This document shows positions 6,962-13,311 of a DNA stretch of 16,047 nucleotides, piece by piece. The DNA comes from Terriglobia bacterium (GTDB lineage Bacteria > Acidobacteriota > Terriglobia > UBA7540), in contig JAIQGB010000040.1 of assembly GCA_020072905.1 (NCBI GenBank), forward strand, positions 1 to 16,047, given 5' to 3'. The notes beneath the pieces are model-generated. The model saw nothing but the letters and a program-made list of their open reading frames with translations, searched no databases and was not told where the DNA came from. The first letter of the stretch is position 1; each line of letters opens with the position of its first letter. Position numbers and translations under genes: made by a program.

Positions 6962-7630
6962 CTACTTCGGCATTCCGGGGAAGGACATCTTCTGCGGCTC
7001 GCCCTGGATTTGTGACTTCTCGTTTTCGAGCACCTTCTGAAGGACCATGGAAGAATCCGGGCCGCTCAGCTTCACCAAGCCGTAGGGGGTAATCTTGGTG
7101 GAGACCCACGCGTCGGTGGTTTTGCCGTTCTTTGTCAAGCGGTAATGTTCGCATTGGAACGTCCCTGCCGGCACCGTTACCATCTCGCTTCCCAACAGGG
7201 TGCCGATATCCTGGTCAGGTCGGGGGGCCGATGGCTGGTTGGCGCCGCCCATCTTCCCCATCATCATGCCCATGGGCATCTCCATCGGCGGACGCCCCGC
7301 CATTTGGAGGATGTGACGCTTGACCGTGACGGAACCCGGCTGAACAACCATGAGCTGTTTCATGATCGCCTTGCCCTGCTCCGCACTGGTCCGCATCTCC
7401 AGCCAGATGCCTTCCTGGCCGTCGACCATTTCTTTACCCACCACCACAAGCGCCCAGTCGTGGGCTCCGCCTTCCTTGTCGGTAATCTTGTACTCGGCGC
7501 CCGAGCCGACGACAGGGTTGAATTTCCCCGGGATCTGGGGCGCTCGCATCATCATGCCCTGGGACCAACTCAGGACGGCCAGTCCAAGAGTGGCAACCCC
7601 TGCCAGCGCGAGACTGCGAATCGAAGCCAT
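6962..7630 (-). CDS. Exported Met-rich protein of unknown function
   Basis: The protein has 222 residues and I do not recognise a named family. Residues 1-24 form a signal peptide (MASIRSLALAG... ending SWSQ), placing the product outside the cytoplasm. The mature part has alternating strand-like segments (EYKITDKEGG, HDWALVVVGKE, GIWLEMR), then VTVPAGTFQCEHYRLT and DAWVSTKITPYGLVKL. This layout recalls beta-rich periplasmic DUF3108/DUF4412-like or lipoprotein-carrier folds; that comparison is inference. Between them lies a methionine-rich stretch, residues 110-127, with eight Met in 18 positions, plus an MMM near the mature N terminus. The frame is open to 7762, but the start is set at 7630 because GGAGGAGGG lies immediately upstream on the minus strand and a signal peptide begins there. 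It is the only minus-strand gene in the window and ends 93 bases from the convergent transporter. Confidence 0.8.
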   Translation of the reverse strand: MASIRSLALAGVATLGLAVLSWSQGMMMRAPQIPGKFNPVVGSGAEYKITDKEGGAHDWALVVVGKEMVDGQEGIWLEMRTSAEQGKAIMKQLMVVQPGSVTVKRHILQMAGRPPMEMPMGMMMGKMGGANQPSAPRPDQDIGTLLGSEMVTVPAGTFQCEHYRLTKNGKTTDAWVSTKITPYGLVKLSGPDSSMVLQKVLENEKSQIQGEPQKMSFPGMPK

Positions 7631-7752
7631 GAGAACCCTCCTCCACGCAATGTCAGTCCGAAATAAGACCTCAACGCAACAGCCGGCGGGTGGGTGGCGC
7701 CTGCGGGCGCCCTGTCCACTGTCTGAGCGCCACCGCCTGGTCTTCGACGCGC

Positions 7753-7781
7753 ATTCTATCACTCGACCAACCCAATGTCAT
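7753..7781 (-). promoter_or_regulatory. Sigma-70-type promoter for the Met-rich exported protein
   Basis: On the minus strand: ATGACA (7781-7776), a 17-base spacer and TAGAAT (7758-7753), with an extended TGA directly before the -10. Five of six bases match at each box. The predicted start is near 7746, leaving a leader of about 116 bases before the ATG at 7630, longer than for other genes here. Confidence 0.6.
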
Positions 7782-7824
7782 ACGCCGCTAGTCTCCAATG
7801 CGGACGAGGCTTGCACGCTCCGCC

Positions 7825-7853
7825 GACCCCCGAAGCGGACTCGCCGGGGGGTC
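7825..7853. repeat. GC-rich inverted repeat between divergent promoters
   Basis: GACCCCC (7825-7831) and GGGGGTC (7847-7853) form a 7-base stem around a 15-base loop. The right arm also sits in CGGGGGGTCCCCCG, which offers a competing pairing. It lies between the minus-strand promoter (7753-7781) and the macrodomain promoter (7889-7915). No T-tract follows on either side, so it is not an obvious terminator; an operator or simple structure are both possible. Confidence 0.35.
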
Positions 7854-7888
7854 CCCCGCAGAAGCCAACGGCGCAGGGGTAAGCGGGT

Positions 7889-7915
7889 TGATCCCGCAGG
7901 CGGCGTGCTACAATC
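7889..7915 (+). promoter_or_regulatory. Extended -10 promoter, apparently leaderless, for the macrodomain gene
   Basis: TTGATC (7889-7894), a 15-base spacer and TACAAT (7910-7915), preceded by TG at 7907-7908 to give TGCTACAAT. The -10 ends eight bases before the ATG at 7924, so the transcript would start at or next to the initiation codon. No Shine-Dalgarno site is present. Confidence 0.55.
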
Positions 7916-7923
7916 CTCGCACG

Positions 7924-8442
7924 ATGGCGACGGAACGGATTGGCGTGATCCTCGGAGACATTACGAAGCAGAAAGTGGATGCCATCGTGAATGCGGCCAA
8001 CTCGTCGCTGCTGGGCGGGGGCGGAGTGGACGGAGCGATTCATCGCGCCGCGGGGCCGAAGCTGCTCGAAGAATGCCGCACGCTGGGCGGCTGCCCGACC
8101 GGTGAGGCGAAGATCACCAAAGGCTATAAGCTGCCCGCCAAATATGTGATTCACACCGTCGGTCCCGTCTGGCACGGCGGCACGCACGGTGAAGACGATT
8201 TGCTGGCTTCCTGCTATCGGAATTCGCTCGCCCTGGCTGCGGCGCACAGCGTCAAGAGCCTCGCGTTCCCCTGCATCAGCACGGGCGTTTACGGATTCCC
8301 TTACGACCGCGCGGCGAAGATCGCTGTCCGCGAAGTGAAACAATTCCTCACGTCACACCCTTCCGTCGAGCAGGTCGTTTTCGTCTGTTTCCTCCCGCGC
8401 GATTATGAGTGCTATCTAGAACTTCTTCGAGTTCCGGCCTGA
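7924..8442 (+). CDS. Macrodomain ADP-ribose hydrolase (YmdB/MacroD-like)
   Basis: The protein has 172 residues and is a stand-alone macrodomain of normal length. The ligand pocket is complete: G11-D12 in ILGDIT, the NAANSSLLGGGGVDGAIH block (residues 23-40, with N26 and D36 in the positions used by MacroD-type hydrolases) and the diphosphate loop CISTGVYGFPYD (117-128). Members bind ADP-ribose and remove it from O-acetyl-ADP-ribose or from acidic side chains of ADP-ribosylated proteins; cytoplasmic. The frame is open upstream to 7798, but 7924 is preferred because the domain starts here (ERIGVILGDIT) and a TGnTACAAT box lies just eight bases before. No ADP-ribosyltransferase gene is nearby, so a general housekeeping role is as likely as a dedicated antitoxin or defence role. 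Confidence 0.92.
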   Translation: MATERIGVILGDITKQKVDAIVNAANSSLLGGGGVDGAIHRAAGPKLLEECRTLGGCPTGEAKITKGYKLPAKYVIHTVGPVWHGGTHGEDDLLASCYRNSLALAAAHSVKSLAFPCISTGVYGFPYDRAAKIAVREVKQFLTSHPSVEQVVFVCFLPRDYECYLELLRVPA

Positions 8443-8491
8443 AACTTCATCCCGTCGAAGCGCGCACCCAGTTCCGCTGGAAAGCCTGTTG

Positions 8492-8520
8492 TTGACGCCA
8501 GGCGTGCCTTTGAATATCCT
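8492..8520 (+). promoter_or_regulatory. Sigma-70-type promoter for the M24-like gene
   Basis: TTGACG (8492-8497), a 17-base spacer and TATCCT (8515-8520); five and four of six bases match consensus. The predicted start near 8527 leaves a leader of about 104 bases containing a hairpin (8550-8573). Confidence 0.5.
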
Positions 8521-8549
8521 CTACGCCGCTTGCCCGCGGGAGTCGGGAT

Positions 8550-8573
8550 TCGGGCGAGCAGGCTCAAGCCCGA
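8550..8573 (+). repeat. Nested inverted repeat in the leader of the M24-like gene
   Basis: TCGGGC (8550-8555) pairs with GCCCGA (8568-8573), and inside them GAGC (8556-8559) pairs with GCTC (8562-8565), leaving only an AA bulge and a tight loop. It should fold stably in the predicted leader RNA. A short palindrome, CCCGCGGG (8533-8540), lies just upstream. There is no T-tract, and the ribosome binding site lies about 40 bases further on. Confidence 0.4.
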
Positions 8574-8630
8574 GGATCTCAGCTTTCAAACTCCGGATTC
8601 CAGACGCGGCGCAAGGAAGGCGGGTAGTGG

Positions 8631-9929
8631 GTGGGGGTCAAGCGGCGCGAGTTCCTGAAGAATCTGGGCGGGGCAGCGGGGGTGACCCTGGCGGCTTCGG
8701 TGCGCTCGCTCGGCCGCGCGCGCGTGCTGCGGGTGCAGGCAAACGTCCCTGGCGCAGTGGGTCCCGACCGGCTGCCCATCGAGTGGTATAAGAAGAAAAT
8801 CCAGCAGGTGCAGGCGGAACTTGAGAAACGCAAGCTTGATGCGCTTCTCCTGCTGAGTGCTACGAACATCATCTACAATACGGGCTACTTCCATCTCTCG
8901 ACGGAGCGGCCGCTCGCCGCGCTAATCCCGAAAGCGGGCGCGCCGGCGCTCTTCATTCCCGAGCTGGAGGTGGATCAGGTCAAGCTCTGGTGGGTGAAGG
9001 ACTACGAAGCGTATTTCGACTTTCCCGGCCCGGTGAACCGCGTGCGCTGGATCTTCGAGCGCGCGGCACGGCGGCTGCCGAAGCACGCCAGGATTGGCAT
9101 CGAGGAGTCGACGCCCCCCCGGCTGAAGGAGATCAAGCTCGGCGCCCCGCACGCTCACCCCGTCGTTGCCGACGACCTGATCGAGCAGATGCGCTGGGTG
9201 AAGGACGAGGACGAGCTCGCCGTCATGCGCCGCGCGATGTACTTTGCGGAGTACGGCGTTCAGGCGGGCCGGGATTTCGTGGCGCAGAGCGGCCGCGTGA
9301 CGGAAGACCAGATATTGAAAGCCACGGCGGACGCGCTGGCCGATAAGATGTCGAAGGAACTGCGCGACGTTGTGGGCGTCGGCATCGAGCCACCCTTCGG
9401 AGGCTTGGTGCCCTTCGGAAAACGCTCGGCCTTCCCGCACGCCGTGCCCAGCAAGGACCGGCTCAGCAAGGGCGACGCACTCATTCTGAGCTTCGGCGCG
9501 CAGGTGGGCGGGTACAACGTCGAATGCGAACGCTCCTTTTCCGTTGGCGCGCCGAGTGACTACGCGAGGAAGCTCTATGCAGCGATGCTCGCCGCCTTTG
9601 ACGAAGGGACACGGGCCATGAAGGAAGGCGCCGTTGCCGAAGATGTTGACCGGCAGGCGCTCGAGCAGATTCGCAAAGCGGGCTTCGAGAGATTCCTGCG
9701 CCACCGCACCGGGCATGGGATCGGCCTCGAGGGCCACGAATCGCCTTGGATTGCCGAAGGCGACAAAACCGTGCTGCGCGAAGGGATGACCTTTAGTTGC
9801 GAGCCGGGGGTCTACGACCCGGGCTTTGGCGGCTTCCGCCACTCGGACACGGTGGTGGTGAGGAAAGAGCGCGGGGAAAGCCTGAACCATTATCCGACGC
9901 GGCTCGCCGACATGGTCATCGAGATTTGA
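8631..9929 (+). CDS. Tat-exported M24 (creatinase/Xaa-Pro peptidase fold) protein
   Basis: The protein has 432 residues. The N terminus carries a twin-arginine signal (KRREFLKNLGGAAGVTLAAS), so the product is exported folded. Residues 50-180 look like the creatinase N-terminal domain and about 190-415 like the pita-bread M24 domain. H362 (GHGIG), H369 (GHE) and E391 (CEPG) are retained, and H270 aligns with the conserved His before the metal site. Three of the five canonical metal ligands are replaced: S287 (ILSFGA, normally DFG), E298 (YNVECERSF, normally D) and S405 (FRHSDTVVV, normally the E of R-x-E-D). It may bind metal differently or not be a standard peptidase, and its substrate is unknown. 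GTG 8631 is the first possible start, since an in-frame TAG lies at 8625; AGGAAGG ends 10 bases before. Confidence 0.88.
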   Translation: MGVKRREFLKNLGGAAGVTLAASVRSLGRARVLRVQANVPGAVGPDRLPIEWYKKKIQQVQAELEKRKLDALLLLSATNIIYNTGYFHLSTERPLAALIPKAGAPALFIPELEVDQVKLWWVKDYEAYFDFPGPVNRVRWIFERAARRLPKHARIGIEESTPPRLKEIKLGAPHAHPVVADDLIEQMRWVKDEDELAVMRRAMYFAEYGVQAGRDFVAQSGRVTEDQILKATADALADKMSKELRDVVGVGIEPPFGGLVPFGKRSAFPHAVPSKDRLSKGDALILSFGAQVGGYNVECERSFSVGAPSDYARKLYAAMLAAFDEGTRAMKEGAVAEDVDRQALEQIRKAGFERFLRHRTGHGIGLEGHESPWIAEGDKTVLREGMTFSCEPGVYDPGFGGFRHSDTVVVRKERGESLNHYPTRLADMVIEI

Positions 9930-9938
9930 GCGCGCCAA

Positions 9939-9955
9939 CCGGCGCCGGCATGCCG
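9939..9955. repeat. Overlapping GC palindromes after the M24-like gene
   Basis: CCGGCGCCGG (9939-9948) overlaps CGGCATGCCG (9946-9955), both perfect 10-base palindromes ten bases after the stop codon. No T-tract follows, so they are at best a weak 3' structure. Confidence 0.3.
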
Positions 9956-10030
9956 CGGGCAGCAGGGGTGCGCAGGGCCAGAGGGCACGGATTCAGGAGG
10001 CGCGAGCGGGCCGGCCGGCGACCGCGTTCA

Positions 10031-10059
10031 TTGACTTTCCGGCCCTGCTATTGTAGTTT
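10031..10059 (+). promoter_or_regulatory. Possible promoter for the kinase/STAS operon
   Basis: TTGACT (10031-10036), a 17-base spacer and TAGTTT (10054-10059). The -35 is strong (five of six) and the -10 weak (three of six). It is the best candidate in the 163-base gap and would give a leader of about 26 bases. The message lacks a Shine-Dalgarno site before the ATG at 10093. Confidence 0.4.
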
Positions 10060-10092
10060 CACTAGTGGGAATAGTCTTTCTCCCCCCGAATT

Positions 10093-10551
10093 ATGGCCGC
10101 CGATGCAAGTGTGGTCGAAGTAGTTCTGGAAAGCGACCTCAAGAACGTGGAGGTTGCCGAGGAGGTCACCCGGCGCGTCTCCAACACGGCAGGTTTCGAC
10201 GAAGACGAACAGCACAGAATCGATATGGCCGTGCACGAATCGGTGATCAACGCCATCTGGCATGGCAACAAGAACGATCCCAGCAAGCACATCTGGCTGC
10301 GGTTTGAGATCTTCAGCGACCGTCTCGAAATTCGCGTCCGCGATCAGGGGAACGGCTACGACCCGGGCCATTTGCCCGACCCGCTGTCGCAAGAGAACCT
10401 GCTGAATGTTTCGGGCCGGGGTATTTTTCTGATTCGTACCTTCATGGACGATTTCCGGGTCGAGAGTCGAGCGGGCCAGGGCACAGAAGTGGTTCTGGTG
10501 AAGCGGTTGAACTCGAACAATTCAGCCCCGTCAAGGAGGGAAGGACCGTGA
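10093..10551 (+). CDS. RsbW/SpoIIAB-like anti-sigma serine kinase
   Basis: The protein has 152 residues of the HATPase_c_2 class. The GHKL ATP site is complete: N-box E49 and N53 (HESVINAIWHGNK), G1 box D84-x-G-x-G88 (DQGNGYDP) and G2 box around S107-G-R-G110 (NVSGRGIFLIRTFMD). Such kinases hold a sigma factor or another partner and phosphorylate a STAS-domain antagonist; the antagonist is the next gene, overlapping by four bases (GTGA). The N terminus VVLESDLKNVEVAEEV matches the family opening. Cytoplasmic. No sigma factor and no PP2C phosphatase lie in the window, so the final target is unknown; it need not be a sigma factor. ATG 10093 has no visible Shine-Dalgarno site. About 12 residues at the C terminus (SNNSAPSRREGP) look unstructured, in part because they encode the next gene's ribosome binding site. 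Confidence 0.88.
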   Translation: MAADASVVEVVLESDLKNVEVAEEVTRRVSNTAGFDEDEQHRIDMAVHESVINAIWHGNKNDPSKHIWLRFEIFSDRLEIRVRDQGNGYDPGHLPDPLSQENLLNVSGRGIFLIRTFMDDFRVESRAGQGTEVVLVKRLNSNNSAPSRREGP

Positions 10552-10907
10552 GCATGAAAGCCACATTGCGCCAGATTGATTCGGTCACCGTCGTGGATAT
10601 GAGTGGCCGGATCACCCTGGGTGAAGGATGCACGACGTTGCGGGAACTGATCCGCGAACAATTGGGCAAGGGCAAGAAGCACCTGCTGCTCAACCTCGCG
10701 GATGTCACCTATATCGACAGCTCCGGGATCGGCGAGTTGGTCAGCGGTTTCACGACGGTATCCAATCAGGGTGGCCAGTTGAAGCTGCTGAACCTCACCA
10801 AGAAGGTCCACGACCTTTTGCAGATCACCAAGCTTTACACCGTCTTTGACGTTCATGACGACGAGGCGAAAGCGATCGGCGCCTTCGAGAAGTCGGCGGG
10901 AGCATAG
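10548..10907 (+). CDS. STAS-domain anti-sigma factor antagonist (RsbV/SpoIIAA-like)
   Basis: The protein has 119 residues and is a single STAS domain. The phosphorylation site sits in YIDSSGIGEL with S58 (or S59) following D57, the position modified in SpoIIAA and RsbV. LLLNLADVTYID before it and GQLKLLNLTKKVHDLLQITKL after it are the expected strand and helix wording. In the dephosphorylated form it would release the partner of the upstream kinase. Start: GTG 10548, which overlaps the kinase stop (GTGA) and lies eight bases after AAGGAGG (10533-10539). An ATG two codons later (10554) is 14 bases from that site and less likely. The overlap implies coupled, near-equal synthesis, as usual for partner-switching pairs. 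Confidence 0.9.
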   Translation: MSMKATLRQIDSVTVVDMSGRITLGEGCTTLRELIREQLGKGKKHLLLNLADVTYIDSSGIGELVSGFTTVSNQGGQLKLLNLTKKVHDLLQITKLYTVFDVHDDEAKAIGAFEKSAGA

Positions 10908-11017
10908 GCGAGCCGCCTCCGCAAGCTCCTCCGCCAGCTTCAGTTTGAGTCTTGTTCCTTCGGAACAGCCCAATGACCGGTCGTCCTATGCGCCCTCTCG
11001 GCCGGGGGTGGGGGCGT

Positions 11018-11037
11018 GGTCCGCGGAGAGGTCCGCG
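11018..11037 (+). repeat. Direct repeat upstream of the GAF/HD-GYP promoter
   Basis: GGTCCGCG occurs twice, at 11018-11025 and 11030-11037, with a 12-base period (roughly one helical turn plus). It lies about 75-95 bases upstream of the predicted transcription start, where an activator might bind. Confidence 0.3.
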
Positions 11038-11069
11038 CGTGCGGCGTCCTGCTCCAGCCGCCGGCGGTT

Positions 11070-11086
11070 GAGGCGCTTGGCGCCTC
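11070..11086. promoter_or_regulatory. Inverted repeat over the -35 region, possible operator
   Basis: GAGGCG (11070-11075), CTTGG loop and CGCCTC (11081-11086). It covers the -35 hexamer TTGGCG (11077-11082) of the following promoter, a position where a repressor dimer would block polymerase. No binding protein can be named. Confidence 0.35.
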
Positions 11087-11104
11087 CGGAGAAAAGCTTA
11101 TAAT
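11077..11104 (+). promoter_or_regulatory. Sigma-70-type promoter for the GAF/HD-GYP gene
   Basis: TTGGCG (11077-11082), a 16-base spacer and a perfect TATAAT (11099-11104), giving a start near 11111 and a leader of about 40 bases to the ATG at 11151. This is the best -10 element in the window. Confidence 0.65.
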
Positions 11105-11150
11105 GGCGGCACGCTGCTACCCGACGGCACATTCCTGAGGGCGCAAGGCC

Positions 11151-13076
11151 ATGGCGAAGAACCTCTACTACTTACGTCCCACGGGATTATCGAAAGTGCT
11201 CCGCCAGCTGCCGGGCTCCTACCGGCTGGTGGCCCTGGATCGTGACCAAAAGTCCCATCCCGACTGGGCCCTTCCCGCCGTCCTTGTCGCGGACGGTCGC
11301 GAAGATGATCTGAAACAGATCGAACGCCTGGCGCCGGAGGGCGGCGCTTGGCGGCTGATCTACTTCCTCCAGGGCAAGAGCCTCCCTAAGACACGTTTCA
11401 ACGGCCGGCTCTTCGCCGTGCTCCCGCGACAGGCACCCCGCGCCGTGCTGGCGCGAGCGGTCGAAAGCGCGTTCGATACCCTTCAAATGGAGGAGGAACG
11501 CCGCCGGACCGGCCTGCAACTTCACCTGGTTGCCACCGAGCTCGAAACCCTCAACAAGATTGGCGTGGCGCTCTCGACGGAGCGCAACCCCGATGCCCTC
11601 CTCGAGCTCATCCTGACGAAGAGCCGCGAGATCACCGGCTGCGACGCGGGCTCGCTCTACTTGGTGGAGGAGGATCCCGAAGGCGCGAAGCATCTCGTCT
11701 TTAAGCTGACGCAGAGCGACAGCCACTCGGTCCCGTTTCGGCAATTTACCCTGCCCATCGATACGCGCAGTATCGCCGGCTACGCCGCCGCGACGGGCAA
11801 CATCCTGAACATCAAGGACGCTTACCGCATCCGCAACCGGCCTTTCCGACACACCCGGGACTTCGACCAGAAGTTCGGTTACCGGACCAAATCGATGCTG
11901 GTCGTGCCCATGAAGAACCAGAAGGACGAAGTGATCGGCGTCCTGCAGCTCATCAACGCCAAGCGGAATCCTTCGGTCAAGCTGACCTCGCGGCCGATCG
12001 TCCACCGCGAGGTTCTTCCTTTCTCCGAGCGCAGCCAGGAATTGGCCTCTTCGCTGGCCAGTCAGGCTGCCGTGGCGCTGGAAAACAGCCTCCTCTACCG
12101 CGAGATCGAAAACCTTTTTGAAGGATTCGTCAAAGCTTCGGTGCTGGCGATTGAATCCCGCGATCCCACCACCTTCGGCCACTCCGACCGCGTGGCGAAG
12201 CTCACGGTGGGGCTGGCAGAAGCCGTGGACCGCAGCGATAGCGGACCCTATCGCGATCTCCACTTCACAAGCCAAGACATCCGCGAAATCCGCTACGCCT
12301 CCATTCTGCACGACTTCGGCAAAGTCGGCGTTAAAGAGGAAGTGCTGGTCAAGGCGAAGAAGCTCTATCCCTCCCAGCTCGAGTTCATCAACAAGCGCTT
12401 CCAGTACATCCGCAAGGTCTTGGAACTCGACGCGTACCGCAAGAAACTGAATCACGTCCTCACCAACGGGAATCAGAACTACGAGCCGTTCTTCGCCGAG
12501 ATTGAGGCCGCGGGAAACCAGCAACTGCAGCAGCTCGACGAATTCCTCTCCCACGTCCTGCAGGCGAACGAGCCGACCGTCCTTCCCGTCAAGACTTCGG
12601 AGAAGCTGAACGAGATTCGGGGATGGACTTTTCGGGATCCCTCCGGCCCCACTGAGCCACTGCTTACTGAGAAGGAGTTGGACCTACTGAAGATTGCTAA
12701 AGGCAGCCTCGACCTCGACGAACGGACCCAGATTGAATCCCATGTCGTCCACAGCTTCCGGTTCCTCAGCCAGATTCCTTGGACCAGGGAGCTCAAGAGG
12801 ATTCCGCTCATCGCCAAGGCCCACCACGAAAAACTGGACGGCAGCGGCTACCCATACCACATGAAGGCCGAGGAGATTCCCTTCCAGGCTAAGATGATGA
12901 CCATCTCCGACATCTACGATGCCCTGACCGCCCGAGACCGTCCTTACAAACGGGCGGTTCCCGTCGAGCGCGCGCTGGACATTATCGGGCAAGAGGTCAA
13001 ATCCCAACTCCTCGACCCCGTCCTGTTCCAGCTCTTTGTGGACGCCAAAATCTTCCAAGTCACCGCCAAAGAATAA
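11151..13076 (+). CDS. GAF and HD-GYP signalling protein, probable c-di-GMP phosphodiesterase
   Basis: The protein has 641 residues and is cytoplasmic, with no membrane segment. Residues 1-115 have receiver-like alternation (AVLVADG, LIYFLQG, FAVLPRQ) but no recognisable phospho-acceptor Asp, possibly a degenerate receiver domain. Residues 125-315 are a GAF sensor domain (LNKIGVALSTERNPDALLEL, GCDAGSLYLVEED, VIGVLQLINA). The HD-GYP domain starts near 322: H344 (GHSDRV), H387-D388 (ILHDFGKVGV), H531, H558-H559 and G566-Y567-P568 (HHEKLDGSGYP), D587 (ISDIYDALTARDRPYK). All metal-binding residues are present, so hydrolysis of cyclic-di-GMP is expected. Between the HDFGKVGV segment and the normal continuation (AKGSLDLDERTQIESH) lies an extra helical, charged insertion of about 110 residues (about 403-515). 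It follows the kinase/STAS pair but has its own promoter. Confidence 0.9.
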   Translation: MAKNLYYLRPTGLSKVLRQLPGSYRLVALDRDQKSHPDWALPAVLVADGREDDLKQIERLAPEGGAWRLIYFLQGKSLPKTRFNGRLFAVLPRQAPRAVLARAVESAFDTLQMEEERRRTGLQLHLVATELETLNKIGVALSTERNPDALLELILTKSREITGCDAGSLYLVEEDPEGAKHLVFKLTQSDSHSVPFRQFTLPIDTRSIAGYAAATGNILNIKDAYRIRNRPFRHTRDFDQKFGYRTKSMLVVPMKNQKDEVIGVLQLINAKRNPSVKLTSRPIVHREVLPFSERSQELASSLASQAAVALENSLLYREIENLFEGFVKASVLAIESRDPTTFGHSDRVAKLTVGLAEAVDRSDSGPYRDLHFTSQDIREIRYASILHDFGKVGVKEEVLVKAKKLYPSQLEFINKRFQYIRKVLELDAYRKKLNHVLTNGNQNYEPFFAEIEAAGNQQLQQLDEFLSHVLQANEPTVLPVKTSEKLNEIRGWTFRDPSGPTEPLLTEKELDLLKIAKGSLDLDERTQIESHVVHSFRFLSQIPWTRELKRIPLIAKAHHEKLDGSGYPYHMKAEEIPFQAKMMTISDIYDALTARDRPYKRAVPVERALDIIGQEVKSQLLDPVLFQLFVDAKIFQVTAKE

Positions 13077-13078
13077 GG

Positions 13079-13107
13079 CGGCTCCAGGTGGACTGGCACG
13101 AGAGCCG
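13079..13107 (+). terminator. Weak hairpin after the GAF/HD-GYP gene
   Basis: CGGCTC (13079-13084) and GAGCCG (13102-13107) enclose a 17-base loop that has further partial pairing (CCAG with CTGG). Only TTATAC follows, so it is a poor intrinsic terminator, though it is the only structure between the two genes. Confidence 0.3.
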
Positions 13108-13250
13108 TTATACGAAATCGTGTGGCCAACTTACGTATTGGTATGCCGCGGCGTGTTCGGTTCGCCCCGGACGGATGCCTTCGGACTTCCTTCCGCTAGG
13201 TGAAAGCTGTGTTTTCTTATAGTTGCAGCCTCTACAAGACAGAGCTTGCT

Positions 13251-13266
13251 TTGGCGACCCGCTTGC
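13251..13266 (+). promoter_or_regulatory. Possible sigma-54 promoter for the Lys-rich exported protein
   Basis: TTGGC (13251-13255) and TTGC (13263-13266) place the invariant GG (13253-13254) and GC (13265-13266) exactly ten bases apart, as in -24/-12 promoters. The flanking positions after TTGGC depart from consensus (GA for AC) and the base after TTGC is C, not A/T. The predicted start is near 13278, 34 bases before the ATG. A sigma-54 activator gene lies 2 kb downstream. No obvious -35/-10 pair fits this position. Confidence 0.45.
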
Positions 13267-13311
13267 CCTGGAACAGGTCGCACGTGAATCCCTAAGGAGG
13301 AAAGTCAGGCG

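Noticed and set aside
7145..8105. Plus-strand open frames across the Met-rich gene and the divergent intergenic region
   Set aside because: Antisense to a gene with a signal peptide, ribosome binding site and promoter; they cross both divergent promoters and have no domain.
8922..9938. 338-codon open frame on the minus strand
   Set aside because: Antisense to the M24-like gene; no recognisable protein features and no ribosome binding site of note.
11187..12554. 455-codon open frame on the minus strand
   Set aside because: It lies wholly antisense to the GAF/HD-GYP gene, whose domains are unmistakable; long antisense frames are expected in GC-rich genes and its translation shows no domain.
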